NCBI RefSeq assembly: GCF_014217565.1
Contig: NZ_CP043661.1
Span: 6,076,001 to 6,140,000, forward strand
Length of the DNA stretch: 64,000 nucleotides
Source of the DNA: Kribbella qitaiheensis
Lineage (GTDB): Bacteria; Actinomycetota; Actinomycetes; Propionibacteriales; Kribbellaceae
Direction of reading: 5' to 3'
The translations under genes were made by a program, and so were the position numbers. Positions 43,780-51,937 of this stretch are shown here, piece after piece; the stretch's first letter is position 1; every line of letters starts with the position of its first letter. The notes under the pieces are model-generated. The model saw only the letters and a program-made list of their open reading frames with translations, ran no database searches and was not told the origin of the DNA.

Positions 43780-44616
43780 GTGAGCCTCCACTATGTGGCA
43801 CTGGGTGACTCGACGACCGTGGGTGTCGGGGACCCGATGAACGGCAGTACGACCGACCTTTCCGGTGCCGGCGCGCGTCCGGGGGAGGGGTGGCGGGGCT
43901 GGGCCTCGCTGCTCGCCGACTCCCTGGGCAGCTCCCACCGTGTGACGTTCGCCAACTTCGCGACCAGCGGTGCCACCGCGCCGATGGTGGCCGCCGACCA
44001 GCTCCCGTCGACGGGTTCGGACCCGATCGACCTCGCCTCCTTGATCGTCGGCGTGAACGACACGCTGCGATCGACCTTCGACGCCGGTCAGATCCGGGAC
44101 TGCCTGCAGTACTGCGCGGAGCAGTTGACCGCGCGCGGTGCGTTGCTGCTGACGGTCCGCTTCCACGATCACGGCCAGGTGTTCGGCCTACCGTCGTGGT
44201 TGCGCCGCCCCTTGTGGCAGCGGATCGAGCAGGTGAACGCGGCGTACGACGACCTGTACGCCCGGTTCGGCGGGATCCGGATCGACATGGCCGACTACCC
44301 CGAGGTCTACCGCCGCGACTTCTGGAGCGTGGATCGCCTCCACCCCGGCGAACGAGGCCACCGCCACCTGGCCCGGGCCTTCGCCGACCAACTCCACCAC
44401 CACGGCTTCCCGATCGCAGTCCCACCGGCCCTCGCCTGCGCCGGCCAAACCCCCTCCAAATGGGCCGACACCCGCTGGATGATCCGCGAGGGCATCCCTT
44501 GGCTGGGCCGCCGCGCCGGCGACCTCACTCCCTGGGCCGCCAAAATGGCCCTCACCCAGTTCAGCCACCTCCGCTCCGCCCCCACCGATGCGGAGGTAAG
44601 GCGCGTTCAGGTTTAG
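43780..44616 (+). CDS. SGNH/GDSL-type hydrolase
   Basis: Esterase-like hydrolase of 278 residues without a signal peptide. Block I is ALGDSTTVGVGD with the nucleophile Ser, the block III Asn is in IVGVNDTLR, and the catalytic Asp/His are in DRLHPGERGHR. The substrate could be an acyl ester on a glycan or lipid. The start is the GTG at 43780. The last ten codons and the stop are duplicated 71 bp downstream, just before rph. Confidence 0.87.
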   Translation: MSLHYVALGDSTTVGVGDPMNGSTTDLSGAGARPGEGWRGWASLLADSLGSSHRVTFANFATSGATAPMVAADQLPSTGSDPIDLASLIVGVNDTLRSTFDAGQIRDCLQYCAEQLTARGALLLTVRFHDHGQVFGLPSWLRRPLWQRIEQVNAAYDDLYARFGGIRIDMADYPEVYRRDFWSVDRLHPGERGHRHLARAFADQLHHHGFPIAVPPALACAGQTPSKWADTRWMIREGIPWLGRRAGDLTPWAAKMALTQFSHLRSAPTDAEVRRVQV

Positions 44617-44690
44617 GGCTTCTAAATCCTCCCGTCTTCCCTTGCCTCGCCCACCTCCGATGCGGAGGTAAGGCGCGTTCAGGCTTAGGG
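44587..44690. repeat. Direct repeat of the SGNH gene tail
   Basis: CGATGCGGAGGTAAGGCG begins at 44587 and again at 44658, 71 bp apart, and both copies continue GCGTTCAGG(T/C)TTAGGG. The first copy ends the coding sequence (DAEVRRVQV, TAG); the second repeats DAEVRRVQA and TAG, ending 9-10 bp before the rph start. The spacer between copies is not repeated. Confidence 0.9.
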
Positions 44691-44698
44691 TTTCGGGC

Positions 44699-45415
44699 AT
44701 GGCTCGTATCGATGGACGTACTGCTGATCAGCTCCGGCCGGTGACCCTGACCCGGAAGTGGCTCGACCATGCCGAGGGATCGGTGCTGGTCGAGTTCGGC
44801 AAGACCCGGGTGCTGTGTGCGGCGAGCGTCACCGAGGGCGTGCCGCGCTGGCGGAAGGGGTCCGGCCTGGGCTGGGTGAGCGCGGAGTACGCGATGCTCC
44901 CGCGCTCGACCAACACCCGCTCGGACCGCGAGTCCGTGAAGGGCCGGATCGGCGGCCGGACGCACGAGATCTCCCGCCTGATCGGCCGCTCCCTTCGTGC
45001 GGTGATCGACTACAAGGCGCTCGGCGAGAACACGATCCTGCTCGACTGCGACGTACTGCAGGCCGACGGCGGCACCCGGACTGCCGCGATCACCGGCGCG
45101 TACGTCGCCCTCGCGGACGCGGTCTCGTTCCTGCGTGACCGCAAGGCGCTGAAGGGCGAGCCGCTGACAGGCTCGGTCTCCGCGGTCTCGGTCGGCATCA
45201 TCGACGGCGCCCCGATGCTCGACCTCTGCTACGAGGAGGACGTCCGGGCCGAGACCGACATGAACCTGGTGCTCACCGGCGACGGCAAGTTCATCGAGGT
45301 GCAGGGTACGGCGGAAGGCGCGCCGTTCGACCGCGACGAGCTTGACGCCCTGCTGGAGCTCGGTTCCGCCGGTTGCGCCGACCTCACCAAGCTCCAGTTG
45401 GAGTCGCTGTCGTGA
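44699..45415 (+). CDS. rph: Ribonuclease PH
   Basis: Phosphate-dependent 3'-5' exonuclease that trims tRNA ends; 238 residues as usual. Motifs: MARIDGRTADQLRP at the N-terminus, GRIGGRTHEISRLIGRSLRAV with the phosphate-binding Arg residues, DCDVLQADGGTRTA with the catalytic Asp, and EVQGTAEGAPF. Its stop overlaps the rdgB start (GTGA), the order conserved in actinobacteria. Confidence 0.95.
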   Translation: MARIDGRTADQLRPVTLTRKWLDHAEGSVLVEFGKTRVLCAASVTEGVPRWRKGSGLGWVSAEYAMLPRSTNTRSDRESVKGRIGGRTHEISRLIGRSLRAVIDYKALGENTILLDCDVLQADGGTRTAAITGAYVALADAVSFLRDRKALKGEPLTGSVSAVSVGIIDGAPMLDLCYEEDVRAETDMNLVLTGDGKFIEVQGTAEGAPFDRDELDALLELGSAGCADLTKLQLESLS

Positions 45416-46017
45416 GCAAGGTCCTGCTGGCCTCGAACAACCAGAAGAAGCTCGAGGAGCTGCGCCGCATCCTCGCCCCGATCGTGCCCGGCATCGAGGT
45501 GCTCGGGCTGGCCGACGTCACGCCGTACGAGGAACCGGCCGAGACCGAGCCGACCTTCGAGGGCAACGCGCTGCTGAAGGCGCACGCCGCCGTCGCCGCG
45601 ACCGGGTTGCCGTCGATCGCCGACGACAGCGGGATCTGCGTCGACGCGCTGAACGGGATGCCGGGGGTGCTGTCGGCGCGCTGGTCCGGCCCGGCCAAGG
45701 ACAACCACGCGAACAACGTGCTGCTGCTCGGCCAGCTGGAAGACGTACCGGACGAGCGTCGCGGCGCCTCCTTCGTCGCGGCCGTTGCGTTCTGCCGGCC
45801 GGGTGCCGAGGACGAGATCGTCCGCGGTGAGATGCCCGGCTCGGTGATCCGGGAGCTGCGGGGTACCGGCGGTTTCGGGTACGACGTGCTGTTCCAGGCC
45901 GAGGGCTACGACCTGACCACGGCCGAGTTGTCGATCGAGGAGAAGGACGCCATCAGTCACCGGGGCAAGGCGTTGCGCCAACTCGCCCCGCTGGTGGCCA
46001 AAGCGCTGGGAGCCTGA
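45412..46017 (+). CDS. rdgB: RdgB/HAM1-family XTP/dITP pyrophosphatase
   Basis: House-cleaning nucleotide pyrophosphatase of 201 residues that removes XTP and ITP from the pool. The N-terminal SNNQKKLEEL, the metal/catalytic ADDSGICVDAL, and the base-specificity GFGYDVLF and ISHRGKAL motifs are all present. The GTG start lies within the rph stop. The ASCH-like gene starts one base after its stop. Confidence 0.94.
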   Translation: MSKVLLASNNQKKLEELRRILAPIVPGIEVLGLADVTPYEEPAETEPTFEGNALLKAHAAVAATGLPSIADDSGICVDALNGMPGVLSARWSGPAKDNHANNVLLLGQLEDVPDERRGASFVAAVAFCRPGAEDEIVRGEMPGSVIRELRGTGGFGYDVLFQAEGYDLTTAELSIEEKDAISHRGKALRQLAPLVAKALGA

Positions 46018-46018
46018 G

Positions 46019-46607
46019 ATGTTGTTCGCCGGATCTGATCGTGACGGAGTCGCCGAGGGACGCATCACCACGGCGTACCGGCGCTGGGCCGAGCCGCGGG
46101 TGGTGGCCGGCCGCGTCTATCGCACCAACGCCGGCCGGATCGAGATCGAGAGCATCAGCCAGATCAATCCCGATCTGCTCGCCGACAACGACGCCGACGT
46201 GATCGCGGCCGACCGCGGCAACGCGAAGGACGTCCGCCGCCGCCTCCGCGGCAACGAGGACTGGCCGACGTTCCTGATCCGCTTCCGCCTGGTCGAGGGA
46301 CCGGACCCGCGCGAGGAGCTGGCCGCGTCCGCCGATCTGTCCGACGCCGACCTGGCGGACCTCGGCGACAAGCTCGCCAAGCTGGACGAGCTGAGCCGCC
46401 ACGGCGCCTGGACCACCGCGACCCTCCGCCAGATCCAGGCCAAGCCGGCCACCCGGGCCCGGCGACCTGGCCGCCGAAGTCGGCCGCGACACCGCCGGCT
46501 TCAAACTCGACGTCCGCAAACTCAAGAACCTGGGCCTCACCTACAGCCTCGAAACCGGGTACGAGCTAACCCCGCGAGGCACGGCGTACCTCAACAGCCT
46601 GGCCTGA
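46019..46607 (+). pseudogene. ASCH-like protein gene with a +1 frameshift
   Basis: The N-terminal 100 residues resemble an ASCH (RNA-binding) domain: MLFAGSDRDGVAEGRITTAYRRW with KT-R-W-type spacing. An acidic linker follows. After RQIQAKPATRA the frame breaks at 46453-46462 (CGGGCCCGG); the next frame gives GDLAAEVGRDTAGFK and ends LTPRGTAYLNSLA, a winged-helix-like tail. One C too many explains it. The gene starts one base after rdgB. The family call is tentative; the frameshift could be a sequence error. Confidence 0.6.
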
Positions 46608-46722
46608 GACCTATGGATGGTCACGGTTTGAACGATCGAGCTCCCTGGCTCTAGGCAGGCCCCGACACAGAGCGTTACGGTAATCCCCATCCCGAGGGGG
46701 GCTCGGGGACTCAGGGGGAACC

Positions 46723-47202
46723 ATGTCTCAGCCATACCCAGAAACACCTTCGAACGGCGAACCACCCGCCGTCCCGCAGTACGGCGTGTATCCACCCGCC
46801 CAACCACCAGCCGTCCCGCAATACGGCTTCTATCCCGCTCCACAGGCACCGGCAGCCCCGCAGTACGGCGCTCAGCCACCAGCCGTCCCGCAGTACGGCG
46901 CTCAGCCACCAGCCGTCCCGCAGTACGGGTATCCGGCCGCGCAGTACGGCTACCCACAACAGGTCCAGCCGAAGAACCCAGGCCTCTCACTCCTGGCCTC
47001 GTTCTTCATCCCCGGCCTAGGCACCCTCATCAACGGCAACACCGGCCTGGGCATCGCCATCTTCGCCGCCTACTGCTTCGCCTGGCTAACCACCATGATC
47101 CTCATCGGCTTCCTACTGCTGCCCGCGGTGTGGGTCTGGGGCATGATCGACGCCTACCAAGGCGCCAAGAACTGGAACACCGCCCACGGAATCCTGAGCT
47201 GA
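46723..47202 (+). CDS. Pro/Tyr/Gln-rich protein with TM2-like membrane domain
   Basis: A 159-residue protein. The first 80 residues are repeats of PPAVPQYG type, encoded by repeated DNA; the second half has two hydrophobic helices with KNPGLSLLASFFIPGLGTLINGN, a TM2-domain hallmark, and WVWGMIDAYQGAKNWN. Such proteins are common in actinomycetes, and their function is unknown. The ATG at 46723 has AGGGGGAA upstream. The leader resembles that of the small gene at 47283. Confidence 0.8.
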   Translation: MSQPYPETPSNGEPPAVPQYGVYPPAQPPAVPQYGFYPAPQAPAAPQYGAQPPAVPQYGAQPPAVPQYGYPAAQYGYPQQVQPKNPGLSLLASFFIPGLGTLINGNTGLGIAIFAAYCFAWLTTMILIGFLLLPAVWVWGMIDAYQGAKNWNTAHGILS

Positions 47203-47282
47203 TCCCGGCTCAGCCGACTCCAGGCAGCGCCCCCTGCCACTGAGAACAGCTTCCCGAGGGGGCTCGCGGAAGAGGGGGAGTC

Positions 47283-47459
47283 ATGCATCAGCAGCACCCA
47301 CAACAGTCGACGTACCAGGTGTTCTGGAGACGCGAGAGATGCCAAAGATGCGCGCCGCCTGCCGGGCCGCGCGGCTCGGTCGCGACCACCGACGGCCGCT
47401 TATGTGAACGAGCAGCACGCCAAACCGAGGGCGACCGCCTCCGCTGCAGGCTCACCTAG
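47283..47459 (+). CDS. Small Cys/Arg-rich protein, 58 residues
   Basis: A short open frame from the ATG at 47283, with AGGGGGAG 3 bases upstream. It reads HQQHPQQSTYQVFWRRER then CQRC, a later LCERAARQ and a terminal LRCRLT; a CxxC pair plus two Cys suggests a zinc-binding mini-protein. The 5' leader (CCGAGGGGGCTCG) repeats that of the TM2-like gene, which supports real expression. I know no family. Confidence 0.45.
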   Translation: MHQQHPQQSTYQVFWRRERCQRCAPPAGPRGSVATTDGRLCERAARQTEGDRLRCRLT

Positions 47460-47616
47460 ACGGAGGGTACGACGGGGCCGCCGTCTAGTTGGTGGGGCCT
47501 GAGGCGGCGGGAGGTGCGTGGGTGCGACGTGAGCGCGTGGGACTTGCGGCTGACCACCAACGCCTGCTTGTGAGCGGGCGACGTAGGAGCGCGCGATGCC
47601 GGGCGGGTGCGAGCGG

Positions 47617-47645
47617 CGACGCAGGAGCTGCGTGGGGGCTTTTTA
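47617..47645 (+). terminator. Hairpin with T tract below the small gene
   Basis: ACGCAG-GAG-CTGCGT is followed by GGGGGC and five T. It lies about 160 bp after the small gene. In the same 238-bp gap GGCGACGCAGGA recurs at about 47614 and 47652, with a variant near 47578. No other feature is visible there. Confidence 0.5.
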
Positions 47646-47697
47646 CAAGCCGGCGACGCAGGAATCCGGCGTGCGGGGCTGTTCGTCGTACGAGAGT

Positions 47698-47779
47698 GCC
47701 AGAGGAGGGACTCGAACCCTCACACCCTAAAGGGCACCGGCACCTAAAGCCGGCGTGTCTGCCATTCCACCACTCTGGC
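47698..47779 (-). tRNA. tRNA-Leu, anticodon UAG
   Basis: The minus strand folds as a class II tRNA: acceptor GCCAGAG/CTCTGGC, discriminator A, anticodon stem CCGGC/GCCGG with loop TTTAGGT (anticodon TAG, reading CUA/CUN), a long variable arm (TGCCC...), and T-arm GAGGG-TTCGAGT-CCCTC. Length is 82 without CCA, which is not encoded. It is transcribed in the same direction as the VWA gene at 47832, and lies downstream of it. Confidence 0.95.
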
Positions 47780-47783
47780 GTGG

Positions 47784-47823
47784 GGAGACCTGCTCCCTAG
47801 GACATCTTAGGGAGCAGGTCTCC
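47784..47823. terminator. 16-bp perfect stem between tRNA-Leu and the VWA gene
   Basis: GGAGACCTGCTCCCTA and its exact complement flank an 8-base loop. It lies 8 bp beyond the VWA gene's stop, so it most likely terminates that gene just before the tRNA. The next T run is weak. Confidence 0.75.
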
Positions 47824-47831
47824 TGGATTGC

Positions 47832-49478
47832 TCAGCGACTCTGCAGTGCGTTGATGAAGACGCCTTGCAGGTCGGTGGGGTTGCGGGCCACGTAGCTGAG
47901 ACCGCCGGTCGCGGCGGCCAGTTGGCCCAGTTCGTTGCCGTCTACGTCGGGACCCATACCGAGTGCGATGATCCGGACCGGTTGCGCCGGATCGCGCATG
48001 CCTTCCAGGGTGCGGATCGTCGCGGTCAGTGTGGGGCCGTTCGGGTCGTCGTTCTTGCCGTCGGTGAAGAGCATGACGGCGTTCACGGCGCTCGAGTCGT
48101 AGTTCTGCTTGACGGCCTTCACAGCCGCGATCGCGGTGGCGTAGAGCCCGGTGCCACCGTTGGGGATCGCGCTCTGCGCCGTCAGGCTGGCCAGCATCTT
48201 GCTGCGCTGGGCCGGTGTCAGCGGTGCGATCGGGACCAACTGCCTGAAGTCTTCCTTGTTCGGGCCGATGCTGGTCGAGAACGACCACAGTCCGAGCGCG
48301 GCGTTGTCCGGGAACAGTTTGAGGCCCTGTGTGGCGGCAGCGATGGTCAGCTGCATCCGTGTCTTGCCGCCGACCTTCTCGTTCATCGAGCCGGACACGT
48401 CGATCACCGCCAGCGAGTGCGCGGTCAGCGACAGCCTGGTCCAGTTGAGCAGCGCCTTCTCGACGACGCTCGCGTTCGGCTTGGTCAGCTGGGTGATGTC
48501 CCCGACGCCCCGGCCGCCGCCGAGCGGACTCAGCAGCGAGTCACGGAAGCCGGCGTCGTCGCGGGCCTGGCTGGACGCGTCCGACAGCATCTCCGCGGCC
48601 AGCGACTTGGCTGCCTCGGTGATGACGGTGTTGTCGGACTTGGCCGTCACCGCGATCGGATAGTCGAACAGAAGCGTGCCGGTGGCCGGCACGATCGCCT
48701 TCAGTTCGGCGTCCGGGTGCTCTTCCTGGTACTTCACGAAGGCCTGTTCCGAAGTCGGTACGACGACGGGGCTGCCCTCCGCGGCAGCTCGGCCGAGGAG
48801 GCCGTCCACCTCCTTGTACGGCTGCGCCAGCGAGCCCAGGCGCTGAGCGAGCGGAACCATCACCGAAGACACCAGGCTGTCGGCGGCCGAGGTTTTGGTT
48901 CGTTCGGCACCGACCGCCAGCAGGGCGAGCAGGCCGGACGATTGGGTCAGCGGGTCGAGCAGGGCCGGCTTGGTTCCCTGGAAGGATCCCAGCCAGGACG
49001 AGACGTTGGCGAAGTTCTCGTTCCGGCCGACCAGTACCAGCGGTGAGCTGGCGATGGACGGCACGACGACGGTCGGGACGGACTGACCGTCGTCGGCCTG
49101 AGCGACCCAGGCGGACGAGTCCGGCACCCAGAGATCGGGCTTGTTGTCAGCACCATTGGCGATGTTGCGAGCGTCCGACGCCGACGGGACCGCAGTAATC
49201 GTGAACTGCAGGCACGGGGCGTCCTTGTCCTTCTTGGCGGACAGTGCCTTGGCTGCCGCCTCCAGCTGAGGCTGGATCTCGGGCGTGGTGTGCAGCTGGA
49301 TCTGGGTCGGGTCGTCACAAGACCCTCCACCCAGAAATCCGTCCGCACCCGATTCCGACCCGAAGGAGCGGACCACAAACACGGCGCCCAAAGACAGCAC
49401 CAGTAGGCCGACGGCCGTCAAATAAACCGGACGACGGTTGTTGTTACTTTTCGTCACCGCAGAGGAGTGTTTTCCCAT
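47832..49478 (-). CDS. Extracytoplasmic solute-binding domain fused to a VWA domain
   Basis: A 548-residue surface protein. An N-terminal membrane helix (VYLTAVGLLVLSLGAVFVV) is followed by a periplasmic-binding-protein-like domain to about residue 330 (DLWVPDSSAWVAQ, SSPLVLVGRNENF, QSSGLLALL). The C-terminal von Willebrand A domain has a complete MIDAS: DVSGSMNE, the Thr in GGTGLYATA and Asp in MLFTDGKND. The start is the ATG at 49478 with GGGAGGGA upstream. Likely a metal-dependent adhesion or partner-binding protein; no operon mates. Confidence 0.83.
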   Translation of the reverse strand: MGKHSSAVTKSNNNRRPVYLTAVGLLVLSLGAVFVVRSFGSESGADGFLGGGSCDDPTQIQLHTTPEIQPQLEAAAKALSAKKDKDAPCLQFTITAVPSASDARNIANGADNKPDLWVPDSSAWVAQADDGQSVPTVVVPSIASSPLVLVGRNENFANVSSWLGSFQGTKPALLDPLTQSSGLLALLAVGAERTKTSAADSLVSSVMVPLAQRLGSLAQPYKEVDGLLGRAAAEGSPVVVPTSEQAFVKYQEEHPDAELKAIVPATGTLLFDYPIAVTAKSDNTVITEAAKSLAAEMLSDASSQARDDAGFRDSLLSPLGGGRGVGDITQLTKPNASVVEKALLNWTRLSLTAHSLAVIDVSGSMNEKVGGKTRMQLTIAAATQGLKLFPDNAALGLWSFSTSIGPNKEDFRQLVPIAPLTPAQRSKMLASLTAQSAIPNGGTGLYATAIAAVKAVKQNYDSSAVNAVMLFTDGKNDDPNGPTLTATIRTLEGMRDPAQPVRIIALGMGPDVDGNELGQLAAATGGLSYVARNPTDLQGVFINALQSR

Positions 49479-49685
49479 CGCGGCAGGTCCCTCCCTCCCA
49501 GAGGCAGACTGCGGGCGCAGATTACCCGGTTTGCACTGGTCAGGGCGAAGGTCACGGACTGGCTTCACGCTATGGACACAGGGTTGCAACTGAACGCTGG
49601 ACGGTTAGCCAGTACTGCTCATCCCTGTATCGCCGCAAAATCTCACGGAGGGTAGCGTCTCCGCTCCGGTCAGGTGAGCTCAATG

Positions 49686-49701
49686 TGTGATCCAAATCAC
49701 A
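49686..49701. promoter_or_regulatory. CRP/GlxR-type binding site
   Basis: TGTGATCCAAATCACA is a perfect 16-bp palindrome matching the cAMP-receptor-protein consensus TGTGA-N6-TCACA. It lies 208 bp above the VWA gene start, in a 397-bp gap (49479-49875) that otherwise shows no gene. An A/T-rich stretch around it could hold the promoter. Confidence 0.7.
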
Positions 49702-49875
49702 TCGTTGAGTTTGCTCAAACGACCGTTCTATGGACCAGACCCATGAAACGGTCGAGGGTTTCCCTTCGCCGGATGTCCTGACAAAGGAACTTGTACTACG
49801 GACGCCGCCGGACGGGAAAAGGTTGACTTTTCACCTTCAGGGTCCTCGCCAGACCTCGAAAGGAGAACCGGAGAA

Positions 49876-50343
49876 TCAGAGACCGAGGTCCCGGCGGAGC
49901 TTGGCGACGTGGCCGGTGGCCTTCACGTTGTACTGCGCGATCGCGATCTTGCCGTCTCCGTCGACCACGAAGGTGGACCGGATCACGCCGGTCACCTTCT
50001 TGCCGTACATCGTCTTCTCGCCGAACGCGCCGTACGCCGTCAGCACTGCCTTGTCGGGGTCGCTCAGCAGCGGGAAGGTGACGCCGTCGCGCTCGCGGAA
50101 CTTGGCCAGCTTGGCGGGCTTGTCCGGCGAGATCCCGAGCACGGTGTAGCCGTGCGCGACCAGCGAGTCGAGCGAGTCGCGGAAGTCGCAGGCCTGCTTC
50201 GTGCAGCCTGGCGTCATCGCGGCCGGGTAGAAGTAGACGATCACGTTCTTGCCGCGCAGGTCCGCCAGCGCTACGTCGTTGCCGTCGGCGTCGGGAAGGG
50301 TGAAGTCGGGTGCGGCATCGCCGACGGTCAGACGCTCGGACAT
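49876..50343 (-). CDS. bcp: Peroxiredoxin, Bcp/PrxQ type
   Basis: Thiol peroxidase of 155 residues that reduces H2O2 and organic peroxides. The peroxidatic Cys is in PAAMTPGCTKQACDFRD, and the second Cys five residues on fits the PrxQ-type resolving Cys. GKNVIVYFYP and GVTFPLLSDPD are standard. The ATG at 50343 is preceded by GAAGGG. M. tuberculosis has such genes; no partner reductase lies nearby. Confidence 0.92.
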   Translation of the reverse strand: MSERLTVGDAAPDFTLPDADGNDVALADLRGKNVIVYFYPAAMTPGCTKQACDFRDSLDSLVAHGYTVLGISPDKPAKLAKFRERDGVTFPLLSDPDKAVLTAYGAFGEKTMYGKKVTGVIRSTFVVDGDGKIAIAQYNVKATGHVAKLRRDLGL

Positions 50344-50539
50344 CGGGTTCCCTTCGCAGCGGCTATTGTCCGACATTCTGCCGTACGCCGCTCCGCCCGC
50401 CACAGGTGGTTCTCAGTAGCCCCACCAGTCGCATGTGTTACAGGGAAGCCGTGCGTGCGTGAAAGCTGGCGGGCGGCCGGCAGGTCAGACGCGGCGGGGG
50501 AACTTGCGTGCGGGTTCGGCGCGCGGTGGAGTGGACGGC

Positions 50540-51577
50540 ATGCGCGCGATGACGGTGGTGCCGGGCAAGGCGGACTCAGCTGCGGTCGGAGAGGTCGCCG
50601 AACCACCGCTGAGCGACGGCTCGATGCTGGTCGAGGGTCTGCTGGCCGGGATCTGCGGCACCGACCACGAACTCGTCGGTGGCGAGTTCGGCAGCGGCCG
50701 CTCCGGCTCGGATCGGCTGGTGATCGGCCACGAATCCCTCGGCCGCGTGCTGGAACCGGCCGCCGGCTTCACCGCGGGCGATCTGGTGCTGGGCATCGTC
50801 CGCCGCCCGGACCCGGTGCCGTGCCCGGCCTGCGCTCGCGGCGAGTGGGACTTCTGCCGCAACGGCCTCTACACCGAACGCGGCATCAAGGGCATGGACG
50901 GGTACGGCGCCGAACGCTGGCGGATCGACCCGTACTACGCGGTGCCGGTTCCCGCCACGCTCGGCAGCCTGGGCGTACTCGTGGAACCGGCCAGCATCCT
51001 CACCAAGGCCTGGGATCAGGTCGACCAGGTCGCCGCTCGCTCCTGGTTCGGGCCAAAGCACGTACTCGTCACCGGAGCCGGACCGATCGGGCTGCTCGCC
51101 GCGCTGATCGCAGTGCAGCGCGGCTACACGGTGCACGTACTGGACCGGGCTGCCGACGGACCGAAGCCGCAGTTGGTGCGAGACCTCGGCGCGCAGTACC
51201 TGACCGACCTCTCGGAGCTCGACGCTGTTCCCGACGTGGTGATCGAGGCCACCGGCGCCGGACAGGTCGTGGTGGAGTGCGCCAAGTTGCTGCCGGCGGC
51301 CGGGGTGATGTGCCTGACCGGGATCTCGCCGGGACCGACCTCGATCGACGTACAGCTGGATGCGTTGATCCGGCAGTTGGTGGTCCGCAACGCGGTCCTG
51401 GTCGGGTCGGTGAACGCGGCCAAGCGGCACTACGCGGATGCCGTGGAAGTCCTGCAGGCAGCGGATCCGGCCTGGCTCGGGCGGTTGATCACCAGGACCG
51501 TCCCGCTGTCGGACTGGCCGTCGGCACTGGTCCGGGAGCCCGGTGACATCAAGGTGGTCGTAGATCTGCAGGCCTGA
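50540..51577 (+). CDS. Zinc-type glucose 1-dehydrogenase-like oxidoreductase
   Basis: Medium-chain dehydrogenase of 345 residues. The catalytic zinc ligands are in GICGTDHEL and GHESLGRV; the structural-zinc region CPACARGEWDFCRNG is present but has fewer Cys. The NAD(P) site is VTGAGPIGLLAALIA. The N-terminus and C-terminal DIKVVVDL resemble the GlcDH branch, so glucose or a related sugar is the likely substrate. The start is the ATG at 50540, with a GAGTGG-type weak site upstream. Confidence 0.85.
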   Translation: MRAMTVVPGKADSAAVGEVAEPPLSDGSMLVEGLLAGICGTDHELVGGEFGSGRSGSDRLVIGHESLGRVLEPAAGFTAGDLVLGIVRRPDPVPCPACARGEWDFCRNGLYTERGIKGMDGYGAERWRIDPYYAVPVPATLGSLGVLVEPASILTKAWDQVDQVAARSWFGPKHVLVTGAGPIGLLAALIAVQRGYTVHVLDRAADGPKPQLVRDLGAQYLTDLSELDAVPDVVIEATGAGQVVVECAKLLPAAGVMCLTGISPGPTSIDVQLDALIRQLVVRNAVLVGSVNAAKRHYADAVEVLQAADPAWLGRLITRTVPLSDWPSALVREPGDIKVVVDLQA

Positions 51578-51673
51578 CCTGCAAGGATGGCGTCAGCGCG
51601 GCCATCCTGGGGCATCCCCGGGCAGGCCGGTGGCAAAAGTCAAGGTGCATCAGTCGAAGGGAGCGTCGGACAG

Positions 51674-51937
51674 ATGTCGGACACGAAGGCTCGGACCGCC
51701 GACCAGATCGAGGCGGACATCGCCGCCACCCGCGTGCGACTCGCCTCGACCGTTGATGAACTGGTCGACCGCGCGCACCCGAAGAATGTCGCCAAGCGGC
51801 AGGTCGAGCAGGCGAAGGCGCAGGTCTTCGACGAGCGAGGTCAGCTGCGCACCCAGAAGCTGGTCGCGGTCGGCGGCGCGGCCGTCGGGGTGATCGCCGT
51901 ACTGCTGCTGATCCGCCGGCTGGTGGGTCGCCGGTGA
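51674..51937 (+). CDS. DUF3618 protein, small membrane-anchored
   Basis: An 87-residue protein typical of actinomycetes: RTADQIEADIAATRVRLASTVDELVDR is the DUF3618 core, followed by a basic coiled-coil stretch and a C-terminal helix (VAVGGAAVGVIAVLLLIRRL). Function unknown. It overlaps the GroES-like gene (GTGA), so both are made together. Confidence 0.87.
   Translation: MSDTKARTADQIEADIAATRVRLASTVDELVDRAHPKNVAKRQVEQAKAQVFDERGQLRTQKLVAVGGAAVGVIAVLLLIRRLVGRR

Noticed and set aside
49730..50149. Plus-strand frame over bcp and the upstream gap
   Set aside because: No domain; it is antisense to the peroxiredoxin gene.
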